64,000 nucleotides of DNA from Pseudomonas sp. GOM6 (GTDB lineage: Bacteria; Pseudomonadota; Gammaproteobacteria; Pseudomonadales; Pseudomonadaceae). A model generated the notes under the pieces. That model did not search any database. It was given only the letters and a program-made list of their open reading frames with translations, and was not told the DNA's origin. The DNA is taken from NCBI RefSeq assembly GCF_029537485.1, contig NZ_JARPUS010000003.1, positions 222,671 through 286,670 on the forward strand, written 5' to 3'. This document shows, in pieces, positions 27,000 through 39,725 of the stretch. Made by a program: the position numbers and the translations under genes. Numbering within the stretch: the stretch's first letter is position 1; each line of letters starts with the position of its first letter.

Positions 27000-28345
27000 T
27001 CAGGCGAGTTGGAAAGGATAGACGGAGCCCAGTTTAAGGATCTGCGTCAGTTCATCCAATGCCGTCCGGCACTCAATCAGCAGTTGCGGGTCGGCCAGGT
27101 CGCTTTCCGCCAGGCGATCGCGGTAGTGCTTGTCGACCCAGGTGTTGAGGGTGGTGAACAGCTCAGGGGTCATCACCACACCCGGGTTGACCGCCGAGAA
27201 CTCCTCTTCCTTGAGCGCCACGCGTAGGCGCAGGCAGGCCGGCCCACCACCGTTCTGCATGCTCTGCTTGAGATCGAACACCTTCACTTCGCGGATCGGG
27301 CCATGACCGCTGGTCAGCTCGTTCAGGTAGCTCCACACGTTGGAATTATGACGGCACTCCTCCGGCACGATCAGCAGCATGCTGCCATCGGCGCGGGTCA
27401 GCAGCTGGCTGTTGAACAGGTAGGAGCGCACCGCATCCTCCACGCTCACCGCGCTGGATGGCACGCGCACGGCCTGGAAGTTGCCGCCGCGACGGGCCAG
27501 CTTGTCGCCCAGCTCGGCCAGTACCTTGTCGGTGTCGAGGAAGGCATCCTGGTGATAGAACAGCACCTCGCCGTTGCCCACCGAGATCACGTCGTTGTGG
27601 AACACGCCCTGGTCGATCACCGCCGGGTTCTGCTGGGCATAGACCACACCCTCGTCACCCAGTCCGTGCAGGCGGGCCACCGCCTGGCAGGCTTCCAGGG
27701 TCTGCCGCGCCGGGTAGCGCTGCGGCGCCGGGAAGCGGCTGTCGAAGGCGCTGCGACCGAACACGAAGAACTCCACGCCGGCCTCGCCGTAGCTCTTGCA
27801 GAAGCGCGTGTGGTTGGCCGCCCCCTCGTCACCGAACTGACCTACCGCCGGCAGCGCGGCGTGGTGGGCGAAATGCGCTTCGTTGTTGAACATGGCGCGC
27901 AGCACCCGGCTGGTGGTCGGATGTTCGATCGAGCGGTGGAACTTGCAGTTGAGGTTGGCGGCGGTGAAATGCACCCGGCCATCCGCCGTATCGGCGCTGG
28001 GGCTGACGGTGCAGGAGTTGGCCGTCCACATGCTCGACGCAGAGCTGCAGGCAGCCAGTAGCGGCATGGCTTCCTTGGCGGCCTTGGCGACCACCTCGGC
28101 ATCGCTACCGGTAAAGCCGAGGCTGCGCAGGGCGGCGACGTCCTGGCGCTCCTGCGGGGCGAACACGCCCTGCTTGAAGCCCATGTCCATCAGCGCCTTC
28201 ATCTTGCCCAGGCCCTGCTTGGCCGCTTCCTTGGGGTTGGAGACCGCCTGGCTGTTGCTCTGCGAAGCCACGTTGCCGTAGGACAGGCCACCGTAGTTGT
28301 GGGTGGGGCCGACCAGGCCGTCGAAGTTCATTTCATAGGCGGACA

Positions 28346-28346
<1 letters not shown>
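27000..28346 (-). CDS. astB: N-succinylarginine dihydrolase
   Basis: Second AST enzyme, converting N2-succinylarginine to N2-succinylornithine, ammonia and CO2. The 448-aa protein has an amidinotransferase-like fold. It begins [21 protein letters not shown] and carries [13 protein letters not shown] and [13 protein letters not shown], with the C-terminal catalytic region near the last motif. ATG 28346 shares its last base with the astD stop (TGATG), so translation is coupled. Confidence 0.96.
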
Positions 28347-30831
<2,485 letters not shown>

Positions 30832-30898
30832 AAATCCTCCAGAGTTATCCCCACTTGCGGGGACCGAGGGAGCACCCTCATGCAGCCCTGCTGGGCCA

Positions 30899-30917
30899 CC
30901 TTCTCCCGGGGAGAAGG
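30899..30917. repeat. Intercistronic hairpin between aruF and aruG
   Basis: CCTTCTCC-CGG-GGAGAAGG forms an 8-bp stem in the 96-base gap between aruF stop and aruG start. A smaller hairpin (TCCCC...GGGGA) lies at 30848-30863. Such structures can shape relative mRNA stability; neither has a T-run. Confidence 0.45.
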
Positions 30918-30927
30918 CGTGAATGCG

Positions 30928-31944
30928 TTAAACCGCGACCAACCGGACGCTGGCACCTTCGCCGACGCTCAGGGCCTCGGCCGCTTCGGCACTGAGGGTC
31001 ACCGGCTTGCCGGGCACCCAGTCGAGGTCGGCGATGATGGCGCGGAAATCCTGCAGCTGGCCGTTACTCACCAGGTACTGGCGGCCGCCCTTGGTAGGAT
31101 CACCGATGCGCACCGGCACCACCCGGCTCTGGGCGATGGAACGGATACCGGACGTGCGCGCGTGCAGGGTCGGGCCACCGTCGAAGATGTCGATGTAGTG
31201 ATCGGTCTCGAAGCCTTCGCGCATCAGGATGTCGAAGGTGATCTGCGCCCGTGGATGCACCTGGCCCATGGCTTCCTGGGCGCTGTCCGGCAGCAGCGGC
31301 ACGTAGATCGGGTAATGCGGCATCAGCTCGGCGAGGAAGGTGCGGCTCTTCAGGCCGCACAGGCGCTCGGCCTCGGCGTAGTTCATGTCGAAGAAATTGC
31401 GCCCGACTGCATCCCAGAACGGCGAATCACCCTGCTCGTCGCTGTGGCCGACGATCTCCACCACCACCGCATCGGCGAAGCGCTCCGGCTGGCCGGCCAT
31501 GAACAGCAGACGGCCGCGGGAATTGAGCTCGGCGTACGGGCTGTCGACCAGGTCGCGCTGCACGTAGAAGCTGGTCAGCAGGCTGTTGCCGGTCAGGTCA
31601 TGGCACAGCGAGAGGACGTGAATCTTGTTGTGGATCTTCAGCTCGCGGGCGGCGTGCACGAAGGTCTCGTTGCGGAAGCTGTAGAAAGGCTCCGAGTAGC
31701 CCGCCGAGGCGACGATGGCCGAGCAGCCGACCAGCTTGCCGCTGGTGCTGTCTTCGAGGACGAAGAAGTAGCTCTCCTCGCCGTTGAAGCTGACCTCGGC
31801 GGCAAAGGAAGCCTCCGATGCCGCGATCTTGTCGCGCAGGCGATTGGCATCATCCGGCAGCGACGTCACGCCCACCGGGCTGTCCGCCGCCAGACGCTGC
31901 ACTTCGGCAAGGTCGGACATTTGCGCGGGGCGCATCACCAGCAT
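30928..31944 (-). CDS. aruF: Arginine N-succinyltransferase, alpha subunit
   Basis: Partner of aruG in the first AST step. The 338-aa AstA-family protein starts MLVMRPAQMSDLAEVQRLA and has DSPFWDAVGRNFFDMNY and YIDIFDGGPTLHART. ATG 31944 has AGGAG eight bases upstream; a longer in-frame extension upstream is non-homologous. It is the first of the tightly spaced AST cistrons and lies 173 bases after aruC. Confidence 0.94.
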   Translation of the reverse strand: MLVMRPAQMSDLAEVQRLAADSPVGVTSLPDDANRLRDKIAASEASFAAEVSFNGEESYFFVLEDSTSGKLVGCSAIVASAGYSEPFYSFRNETFVHAARELKIHNKIHVLSLCHDLTGNSLLTSFYVQRDLVDSPYAELNSRGRLLFMAGQPERFADAVVVEIVGHSDEQGDSPFWDAVGRNFFDMNYAEAERLCGLKSRTFLAELMPHYPIYVPLLPDSAQEAMGQVHPRAQITFDILMREGFETDHYIDIFDGGPTLHARTSGIRSIAQSRVVPVRIGDPTKGGRQYLVSNGQLQDFRAIIADLDWVPGKPVTLSAEAAEALSVGEGASVRLVAV

Positions 31945-32117
31945 GACGTTACTCCTCTCCCGGAACCGCGCTCCGCACACCGGAGCGACCTCGAATAAAA
32001 GCCCCAGAGGGCTTGGGGACGCCCATCTGGAGAAAGACCGGAACCACTGTCCGATCACGCATGGAGCTGCTCATCCTGAGAATAGAGGCGGCGCGTCCTA
32101 CGCCGCCCGGCAGGGCA

Positions 32118-33506
<1,389 letters not shown>

Positions 33507-33654
33507 TTAAACGCTGCACGGGTAATTCTCCCCACTGCGGTCGCGACTTTATTCGCCAGTGATTGCAGCGCCGATAACAGCTCATCCGCCAGAGCCAAGT
33601 ACGGCCGAGGCGGTAGGGAACAGGCTGCGCGACCCGCGACGCAGATAAAGAGAG

Positions 33655-33685
33655 GGGCGGATAACGCTTTGCGCGTTACCCGCCC
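33655..33685. repeat. REP-like imperfect hairpin
   Basis: GGGCGG-ATAACGC, short loop, GCGTTAC-CCGCCC with internal mismatches. Sequences of this type (GGATAACGC...) recur in Pseudomonas intergenic regions. It lies about 80 bases beyond the stop of the transglutaminase-like gene and could serve as its 3' boundary. Confidence 0.4.
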
Positions 33686-33766
33686 TCGAACAGAGCGGCT
33701 TTAAGGCTCAGTGCACGACTCGACCTTCATCCCACACGCCTCACGCGGGAGAGAGAAAACAACGCA

Positions 33767-34570
33767 TCACTGCTGTTGTTGCTGCGTCTGCATCAATGCC
33801 GCCACATTCACCCGCGCATGCATTTGCTCGCCACCACCACCCCGGCGCATCCCCCGCACCGGGCAGGCATCCAGGTAATCGAGGCCCACCGCCAATTTCA
33901 GATGCCGCTCCGGCCGCACCAACTGGTTGGTTACATCAAAACTGTACCAGGCATCCCCCAGCCAGGCCTCAGCCCAGGCATGGCTGGCCAGGTGGCCACT
34001 GTCCTCGGTGTACAGGTAGCCCGACACATAACGCGACGGCACCCCCAGGCTGCGCGCGCAGGCCAGGAAGGCATGGGTATGGTCCTGGCACACCCCGGCG
34101 CGGCCGGCGAAGGCTTCGGCGGCGGTACTTTCCACCTGGGTCGCCCCCGGTGTGTAGGGCATCTGCTCATGCAGGCCATACATCAGCGCAGCCAGCCCGT
34201 CACGATCGCGACGTCCGGCGCTACTGGTTTCGGCGAAAGCCCGCAAGGCATCGTCGGGCTGAGTCAGGCGCGTGAAGCGCAGGTACGGCAGGGGTGAGCG
34301 AGTGTCGCGCTCGGACTCGCAGTGCTCGTCGATCTCCACCTGGCCGCGGGCGCCGATCACCAACGCCTCGTGGGGCTCGTCCAGGGTCAGCACATGCAGG
34401 ATATTGCCGTAGGGGTCGCGCTGCGCGCGCACCGGCCGCGGCAGGTCGAGCTGCCAGCTGATCACCCGCTGACGTGCGCTCTCCTGTGGGGTCAGGCGCA
34501 GGTACTGAATGCTGGCGCGCACCTGATCGTCGTAGTTGTAGGTGGTGTCGTGGCGGATCGAGAGTCTCAT
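33767..34570 (-). CDS. Transglutaminase-like protease-fold protein
   Basis: A 267-aa cytoplasmic protein with an N-terminal transglutaminase-associated beta domain (MRLSIRHDTTYNYDD) and a transglutaminase core. The catalytic triad is visible: Cys in GRAGVCQDHTHAFL, His in ASHAWAEAWLG and Asp in WYSFDVTNQ. The C-terminus is a run of Gln (TQQQQQ). It overlaps the alpha-E gene by four bases and is the last gene of a three-gene operon with the ATP-grasp protein. In comparative genomics this trio is proposed to make and cleave a peptide; the substrate is unknown. Confidence 0.88.
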   Translation of the reverse strand: MRLSIRHDTTYNYDDQVRASIQYLRLTPQESARQRVISWQLDLPRPVRAQRDPYGNILHVLTLDEPHEALVIGARGQVEIDEHCESERDTRSPLPYLRFTRLTQPDDALRAFAETSSAGRRDRDGLAALMYGLHEQMPYTPGATQVESTAAEAFAGRAGVCQDHTHAFLACARSLGVPSRYVSGYLYTEDSGHLASHAWAEAWLGDAWYSFDVTNQLVRPERHLKLAVGLDYLDACPVRGMRRGGGGEQMHARVNVAALMQTQQQQQ

Positions 34571-35517
34571 ACGACCTCCAGGTAGGACGTGTGGATGGCG
34601 CTGCCCAACTGCCGAACGAGCAGGATGAAATCGGTAAGCCAGGTATGCAGGCCCTCGTCGAGCACCTCCTCGACACTGGTGTAGCGCAGGCGCGCATCCA
34701 GCTCGGCGGCCAGGCGCTGGGCCGGGCGACCGCTCTCGCCGGGCAAGCCGGAGAGCATCAGGTTCAGCTCCTCCATGCAGGCACGCAGCGAGCGCGGCAC
34801 GTCGGGGCGCAGCAGCAGCAGTTCGGCGATCTTGTGGGTACGTGGCGAGCCGCGATAGATCTCGGTAAAGGCCTCGAACGAGGACAGCGCCCGCAGCAGC
34901 GCACTCCACTCGTAGTAGCCACGGGCCGAGGTGTCGCTGACCTCGTCGGCGGCCTCGCCGAGCATCTCGTAGCGCGCATCGAGCAGGCGCAGGGTGTTGT
35001 CGGCGCGCTCGATGAAGGTGCCCAGGCGGATGAAACGGTAGGCCTCGCCGCGCATGATGGTGCCAAAGGTGGCGCCACGGAACAGGTGCGAACGCTCCTT
35101 GACCCACTCGCAGAAGCGGCTGATGCCGTAGCGCCCCAGGCCTTCGGCGGCGATGCCGCGCATCTCCAGCCAGGTGGCGTTGATGTTCTCCCACATGTCG
35201 GCGGTGATTCGTCCGCGCACGGCGTGGGCGTTGGCCCGCGCGGCCTGCAGGCAGCAATAGATGCTCGCCGGGTTCTCCGCATCGAGGGCGAAGAAATGCA
35301 GCATGCGCTCGGCGTGCAGCTGGCCATGGCGGGTCAGGTATTCGTCCAGGGTGCCGGTGATCAGCAGAGGCAGGGCCAGTTCGTCGAGGCCATCGCCTCG
35401 GCCGTCGTGCGGCATCAGCGACAGTGAGTAGCTGACGTCGAGCATGCGCGCGAGGTTCTCGGCGCGTTCCAGATAACGCGACATCCAGTACAGATCGGAG
35501 GCAGTTCTCGAAAGCAT
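34567..35517 (-). CDS. Alpha-E domain protein (DUF403)
   Basis: A 316-aa all-helical protein of the alpha-E family, starting MLSRTASDLYWMSRYLERAEN with the family repeats RFIRLGTFIERADNTLRLLD and the C-terminal HTSYLEVV. There is no membrane segment. Alpha-E proteins occur almost always beside circularly permuted ATP-grasp and transglutaminase-like genes, as here, and are presumed partners in the same reaction. It overlaps the transglutaminase gene by four bases and follows the ATP-grasp gene by 11 bases. Confidence 0.88.
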   Translation of the reverse strand: MLSRTASDLYWMSRYLERAENLARMLDVSYSLSLMPHDGRGDGLDELALPLLITGTLDEYLTRHGQLHAERMLHFFALDAENPASIYCCLQAARANAHAVRGRITADMWENINATWLEMRGIAAEGLGRYGISRFCEWVKERSHLFRGATFGTIMRGEAYRFIRLGTFIERADNTLRLLDARYEMLGEAADEVSDTSARGYYEWSALLRALSSFEAFTEIYRGSPRTHKIAELLLLRPDVPRSLRACMEELNLMLSGLPGESGRPAQRLAAELDARLRYTSVEEVLDEGLHTWLTDFILLVRQLGSAIHTSYLEVV

Positions 35518-35528
35518 GGCGATATTCC

Positions 35529-36938
35529 TTAGTCCTCGACCACCCAGGTGTCCTTGGTGCCGCCGCCTTGCGACGAGTTGACCACCAGCGAGCCCTCGCG
35601 CAGCGCCACGCGGGTCAGGCCGCCCGGCACCAGGCGGGTTTCGCGACCGGAAAGGACGAACGGACGCAGGTCGATATGCCGAGGCGCGATGCCGTTCTCG
35701 ACGAAGGTCGGGCAGGTCGACAGGCTCAGGGTGGGCTGGGCGATATAGGCCTCGGGGCGGGCCTTGAGGCGGGCGCGGAAAGCCTCGATCTCGGCCTTGC
35801 TGGCGGCCGGACCGACCAGCATGCCGTAGCCACCGGAGCCCTGGGTTTCCTTGACCACCAGCTCGGGCAGGTTGGCCAGCACGTGGGACAGCTCCTCGGG
35901 CTTGCGGCACTGCCAGGTGGGCACGTTCTTGAGGATCGGCTCTTCGTCGAGGTAGAAGCGGATCATGTCGCCGACATAGGGGTAGATCGACTTGTCATCG
36001 GCCACCCCGGTGCCGACCGCGTTGGCCAGCACCACGTTGCCACTGCGGTAGGCCGCCAGCAGGCCGGGCACGCCGAGCATGGAGTCGGGATTGAAGGCCA
36101 GCGGGTCGAGGAAGGCATCGTCCAGGCGGCGGTAAATCACATCCACCGGCTGCGGGCCGGCGGTGGTGCGCATGTACACCTTGTCGTCACGCACGAACAG
36201 GTCGGCGCCCTCCACCAGCTCCACTCCCATTTCGCGGGCGAGGAAGGCGTGCTCGAAGTAGGCGCTGTTGAAGCGCCCCGGTGTCAGCACCACCACGCTG
36301 GGGTTGTCGATCGGACTGGAGCTTTTCAGGGTATCGAGCAGCAGGCTCGGGTAATGGTCGATGGGCGCCACACGCTGCATGGCAAACAGCTCGGGAAACA
36401 GCCGCATCATCATCTTGCGGTCTTCCAGCATATAGCTGACGCCGCTGGGCGTACGCAGGTTGTCTTCCAGCACATAGAACGTACCGTCGCCGTCGCGCAC
36501 CAGATCGACCCCGGCGATGTGCGCGTAGATGTCGCGGTGCAGGTCGAGGCCCTGCATGGCCAGTTGGTAGCCTTCGTTGGCCAGCACCTGTTCGGCCGGA
36601 ATGATGCCGGCCTTGAGGATGCGTTGGTCGTGGTAGAGGTCGGCGAGGAACATGTTCAGCGCCTGCACCCGCTGGATGCAGCCGGCCTCGACGATGCGCC
36701 ATTCGCTGGCGGGGATACTGCGGGGGATGGTGTCGAAGGGGATCAGGCGCTCGGTGCCCTGCTCGTCCCCGTAGAGGGTGAAGGTGATGCCGGCCCGGTG
36801 GAACAGCAGATCGGCTTCACGACGACGCTGTGCCTGCAGCTCGGCCGGCGTATCCGCCAGCCAGCGGGCAAACTCCCGATAGTGCGAGCGGACTTCACCG
36901 CTCGCGTCATTCATCTCATCAAAAAAAGTGCGGGGCAT
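35529..36938 (-). CDS. Circularly permuted ATP-grasp type 2 protein
   Basis: A 469-aa predicted ATP-dependent ligase (DUF404/DUF407 type). Landmarks are MPRTFFDEMNDASG, FYVLEDNLRTPSGVSYMLEDR, VVLTPGRFNSAYFEHAFLA, LPELVVKETQGSGGYGMLVG and the end NSSQGGGTKDTWVVED. The family is predicted to form amide bonds, possibly building a small peptide, together with alpha-E and transglutaminase partners. ATG 36938 has AAGGAG seven bases upstream. It is the first gene of the operon and has a near-perfect sigma-54 promoter at 36974-36988. Confidence 0.88.
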   Translation of the reverse strand: MPRTFFDEMNDASGEVRSHYREFARWLADTPAELQAQRRREADLLFHRAGITFTLYGDEQGTERLIPFDTIPRSIPASEWRIVEAGCIQRVQALNMFLADLYHDQRILKAGIIPAEQVLANEGYQLAMQGLDLHRDIYAHIAGVDLVRDGDGTFYVLEDNLRTPSGVSYMLEDRKMMMRLFPELFAMQRVAPIDHYPSLLLDTLKSSSPIDNPSVVVLTPGRFNSAYFEHAFLAREMGVELVEGADLFVRDDKVYMRTTAGPQPVDVIYRRLDDAFLDPLAFNPDSMLGVPGLLAAYRSGNVVLANAVGTGVADDKSIYPYVGDMIRFYLDEEPILKNVPTWQCRKPEELSHVLANLPELVVKETQGSGGYGMLVGPAASKAEIEAFRARLKARPEAYIAQPTLSLSTCPTFVENGIAPRHIDLRPFVLSGRETRLVPGGLTRVALREGSLVVNSSQGGGTKDTWVVED

Positions 36939-36973
36939 GCCGTGCTCCTTGTCACCCGGACAAGACAGCCATC

Positions 36974-36988
36974 GCAAGGGCCGTGCCA
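36974..36988 (-). promoter_or_regulatory. Sigma-54 (RpoN) promoter of the ATP-grasp operon
   Basis: On the minus strand TGGCACGGCCCTTGC, which fits TGGCACG-N4-TTGC exactly with GG and GC ten bases apart. It lies 36 bases upstream of the ATP-grasp start codon, leaving room for a short leader. Confidence 0.8.
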
Positions 36989-37039
36989 CGAAAATTAATT
37001 CTTATATTTCAATTAGTTAAATAAATTCAGAAAACACAC

Positions 37040-37056
37040 CGCACCAACTTGGAGCA
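37040..37056. promoter_or_regulatory. NtrC-like enhancer site
   Basis: CGCACCA-ACT-TGGAGCA matches the NtrC palindrome TGCACCA-N3-TGGTGCA in 12 of 14 fixed positions. Its centre is about 60 bases upstream of the -24 element of the sigma-54 promoter, a normal enhancer distance. Confidence 0.55.
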
Positions 37057-37236
37057 ATTTGCCAGGCACCAGAATGGGTCGCGCCCCAGTGCGTGGCGAC
37101 GCCTCTATGAGCGGTATAGGCAGCTTCGATTTCACGTCGCAAGGTCGCTTGGGCAGACTGCGCCGCACCGAAGCAGTGGCTCATCAGGCCCGTTGTTTCG
37201 TAGGTCGGCTACCCCTTTGGCCGGTCGCTCCTACTG

Positions 37237-37262
37237 GCCGCCCGACTTCGGGCGGCTTTTTT
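37237..37262 (+). terminator. Orphan rho-independent terminator
   Basis: GCCGCCCG-ACTT-CGGGCGGC followed by six T. It is a strong plus-strand terminator with no coding gene upstream on that strand within the gap, which suggests a short non-coding transcript. Confidence 0.7.
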
Positions 37263-37415
37263 ATGCCGAGTGGAAAGCCGGCGTGGTCTGTCACTGCGCT
37301 GTAGAAGGGACTGGACGGGATTCAGGCCGTGCAAAAGCCTCGCGACCCAGGCGGAGTGCCCCCTAGCACCTCCTACAAAAGGCGCCGGGCCCAGACGACG
37401 AGCAGGTGATTCTCA

Positions 37416-37480
37416 TGGGAGCGGCCTTCAGCCGCGATGCAGACGCGTCGAGCCCTTATCGCGGCTAAAGCCGCTCCCAC
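37416..37480. repeat. REP-type inverted pair
   Basis: Two copies of a GGGAGCGGC-TT-[C/T]A-GCCGCGAT element face each other (37418-37439 and 37457-37478). This is the common Pseudomonas REP consensus in a BIME-like arrangement. It lies just beyond the stop of the glutamine amidotransferase gene. Confidence 0.75.
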
Positions 37481-37491
37481 TAGAGGTGGGG

Positions 37492-38223
37492 CTAGACCGC
37501 GCAGGCTATCGCGGGCTCGCCAAAGGCCAGGTTGAGCCAGTGCCGGTAAAGCCCCTCTGCCACTCGGTTGAGGGCAGCGACCCGGCTGGGCAGGTCAGCC
37601 AGCATCTGGTTCAGACCCTGTTGGCTGGCCTGGGTCTCGTCGAGCAGATGCGACCAGTCGCGCAGCCAGCTTTCCACCACCTCGGCGGTGACCTCGGGAT
37701 GGCCTTGCAGAGCCAGCACCTTGTCACCCCAGGAAAAGCCTTGGTTCGGGCACCATGGGCTGGACAGCAGCCACTGGGCGCCGTCCGGCAAGGCAAAGGT
37801 GTCGCCGTGCCACTGGAACACCGGGAACTCACGTGGCAGGTGGGCCAACCAGGGGCTGGGACTGTGCATGTCGCGCCTTACCAGCGGCTGCCAGCCGGCC
37901 TCGGTATAAGGCATGCGGTGCACGCTGGCACCCAGGGCGCGGGCAATCAGCTGGCCGCCCAGGCAGTGACCGATGATGGGGATGTCACGCTGGATGAAGT
38001 GCCGAATAGCGGCAACTTCTGCCTCTATCCAAGGCAATGGGTCGTTGACGCTCATCGGCCCGCCCATGATCGCCACCGCCCGCGGGCGATCCAGGTCATA
38101 GCCTTCAAGCTCGCCAAGGTCGGCGCGCAATACCGTGAAATCCAGCCGCTGAGCCTCAAGCACGGTGGCGAGGTGGCCCGGAGGACAATAATCGACGTGG
38201 GTCAGAATCAGAATGTCGGTCAT
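37492..38223 (-). CDS. Class I glutamine amidotransferase-like protein
   Basis: A 243-aa protein with the class I GATase fold. The nucleophile Cys is in PIIGHCLGGQLIARALGA (near residue 97) and the catalytic His in ALQGHPEVTAEVVESW. ATG 38223 (MTDILILTHVDYCPPGHL) starts the usual first strand. Stand-alone members release ammonia from glutamine or hydrolyse gamma-glutamyl compounds such as gamma-glutamyl-polyamine intermediates. Its substrate is unknown. It is on the same strand as the ATP-grasp operon but separated by 550 bases containing a promoter. Confidence 0.85.
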   Translation of the reverse strand: MTDILILTHVDYCPPGHLATVLEAQRLDFTVLRADLGELEGYDLDRPRAVAIMGGPMSVNDPLPWIEAEVAAIRHFIQRDIPIIGHCLGGQLIARALGASVHRMPYTEAGWQPLVRRDMHSPSPWLAHLPREFPVFQWHGDTFALPDGAQWLLSSPWCPNQGFSWGDKVLALQGHPEVTAEVVESWLRDWSHLLDETQASQQGLNQMLADLPSRVAALNRVAEGLYRHWLNLAFGEPAIACAV

Positions 38224-38432
38224 GACTACTCTCCGTTGTCCGCTTGCCAAGGCAAGGCCCGTGCCGAAACACGAAGTACCTGATCTGGCGGACTTATTTT
38301 TTCGAGCAGGCTAACCGAGGTAGGTACGCGCAGCCAAGACTAACGCGCCAGCTACCGATTGGCCGTGGCGGCGTGCCTTCTTTATAGGGCCATGCCCCAC
38401 TGGATCACGCCAAAAGCGCCAGCGTACAAACC

Positions 38433-38463
38433 AAAAAGCCGATGCAGATGCATCGGCTTTTTT
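38433..38463. terminator. Terminator of grxD
   Basis: AAAAAGCCGATGC, loop AGAT, GCATCGGCTTTTTT forms a 13-bp stem with A- and T-runs, 17 bases past the grxD stop on the minus strand. Confidence 0.85.
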
Positions 38464-38479
38464 GGCAGAGCGCGCGGGC

Positions 38480-38809
38480 TTATTCGGCCTTGGCTTTCTC
38501 GGCGGCGTCCTTGATCAGGGTCTGCAACTCACCCTTCTCGAACATCTCGGTAAGGATGTCGCTACCGCCGACCAGCTCACCAGCCACCCACAGCTGCGGG
38601 AAAGTCGGCCAGTTGGCGTACTTGGGCAGGTTGGCGCGGATTTCCGGGTTCTGCAGGATGTCCACGTAGGCGAACTTCTCACCACAGGCCATCACCACTT
38701 GGGCGGCGCGGGAGGAAAAGCCGCACTGCGGAGCATTCGGCGAGCCCTTCATGTACAGCAGGATGGTGTTGTTGGCGATTTGCTCTTTGATGGTATCGAT
38801 AATATCCAC
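38480..38809 (-). CDS. grxD: Monothiol glutaredoxin GrxD
   Basis: A 109-aa CGFS-type glutaredoxin that carries or transfers [2Fe-2S] clusters with glutathione. The active site CGFS is in MKGSPNAPQCGFSSRAAQ (Cys29), followed by WPTFPQLWVAGELVGGSDI, the cis-proline and glutathione-binding region. Length is typical. It is a single gene with its own terminator. Confidence 0.96.
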   Translation of the reverse strand: MDIIDTIKEQIANNTILLYMKGSPNAPQCGFSSRAAQVVMACGEKFAYVDILQNPEIRANLPKYANWPTFPQLWVAGELVGGSDILTEMFEKGELQTLIKDAAEKAKAE

Positions 38810-38990
38810 GACTCACCTCATCTGGACTTTTCCCCGGTCTGAGCCGGGCGCGGTGGCGGCGATTGTAACCGAAAAACCCAGCAGAAGGCTCGGGGATAGA
38901 CGGCAGGTCTCTTGCCTGAGACGCGGACGAGAGTCTGCTTGCCAGTCAGGCACTAGACTGTCAGGGAATGGTGCGGGTGAGGGCAATCCG

Positions 38991-39725
38991 GTGAAGTGGC
39001 TGAAGCAAGTGGCGAGTCTGCTCTGCCTGGTGTGTGCTGCACAGCATGCTCAGGCAGAGACGTTTGAGGTGGGGTTCTATGACTACCCGCCGATGATGAT
39101 CGAAGACGGCAAACGCGGCATTTATCAGGACATCCTCGATGAGCTGGCCAAGCTCACCGGCGACACCTTCAACGTGCAGTACTACCCCTACCCTCGCATC
39201 AGCCTGCTGTTCAACGAAGGCCAGCTCGACATCGAACCTGGGGTCTATCCCGGCTGGGTCAAGCACCAGGCAAAGCCAGGCATCTTCTCGGTGCCGTTCG
39301 GCAAGGTGGTGGATGTGCTGGTCTTCGCGCCGAACAAGGCATTTCCGGTCAAGCAGCCCGAAGACCTGCGCGGCAAATCGCTGGGCATGGTACGCGGCTA
39401 CGCCTACCCCGAACTGCTGCCACTGATCAGTTCGGGGCAGCTCGACCGGCGCAACGCACTCAACGAGCAGCAGCTGCTTAGCATGCTGAGCAAGTCGCGC
39501 TTCGACCAGATTCTGATCAACAAGGCCGTGGCCCAGTACAACCTGCTAATGATCCCGCAATACCGTCAGTTGAAAATCGGCGACGTGGTCAGCTCCTACG
39601 ATGTCAGCATGCGCGTGCACCCCAGGCACGCTGCCTGGCTGGACAGGCTGGATGCCGCCATCGTGCAACTCAAGCAACAAGGCACCATCGACAAGATCTA
39701 TGCCCGCTATGGCGTACATCTCTAG
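38991..39725 (+). CDS. Periplasmic amino-acid-type solute-binding protein
   Basis: A 244-aa SBP_bac_3 family protein. A signal peptide (about 22 residues, ending AQHAQA) precedes ETFEVGFYDYPPMMIEDG. Typical lobes follow (GKSLGMVRGYAYPELLP, IDKIYARYGVHL). The start is a GTG at 38991, supported by GAGGG eight bases upstream; no ATG gives an in-frame signal peptide. No ABC permease or ATPase gene is adjacent, so it may act as an orphan binding protein. Its stop overlaps that of the convergent molybdopterin oxidoreductase by four bases. Confidence 0.8.
   Translation: MKWLKQVASLLCLVCAAQHAQAETFEVGFYDYPPMMIEDGKRGIYQDILDELAKLTGDTFNVQYYPYPRISLLFNEGQLDIEPGVYPGWVKHQAKPGIFSVPFGKVVDVLVFAPNKAFPVKQPEDLRGKSLGMVRGYAYPELLPLISSGQLDRRNALNEQQLLSMLSKSRFDQILINKAVAQYNLLMIPQYRQLKIGDVVSSYDVSMRVHPRHAAWLDRLDAAIVQLKQQGTIDKIYARYGVHL

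Larger units (their letters stand above)
36939..37491. other. Regulatory and repeat-containing gap
   Basis: 553 bases without a protein gene. From left to right it holds a sigma-54 promoter facing left, an AT-rich stretch (36991-37035), an NtrC-like site, about 180 bases ending in an intrinsic terminator on the plus strand with no gene before it (possible small RNA), and a REP pair. Confidence 0.6.
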
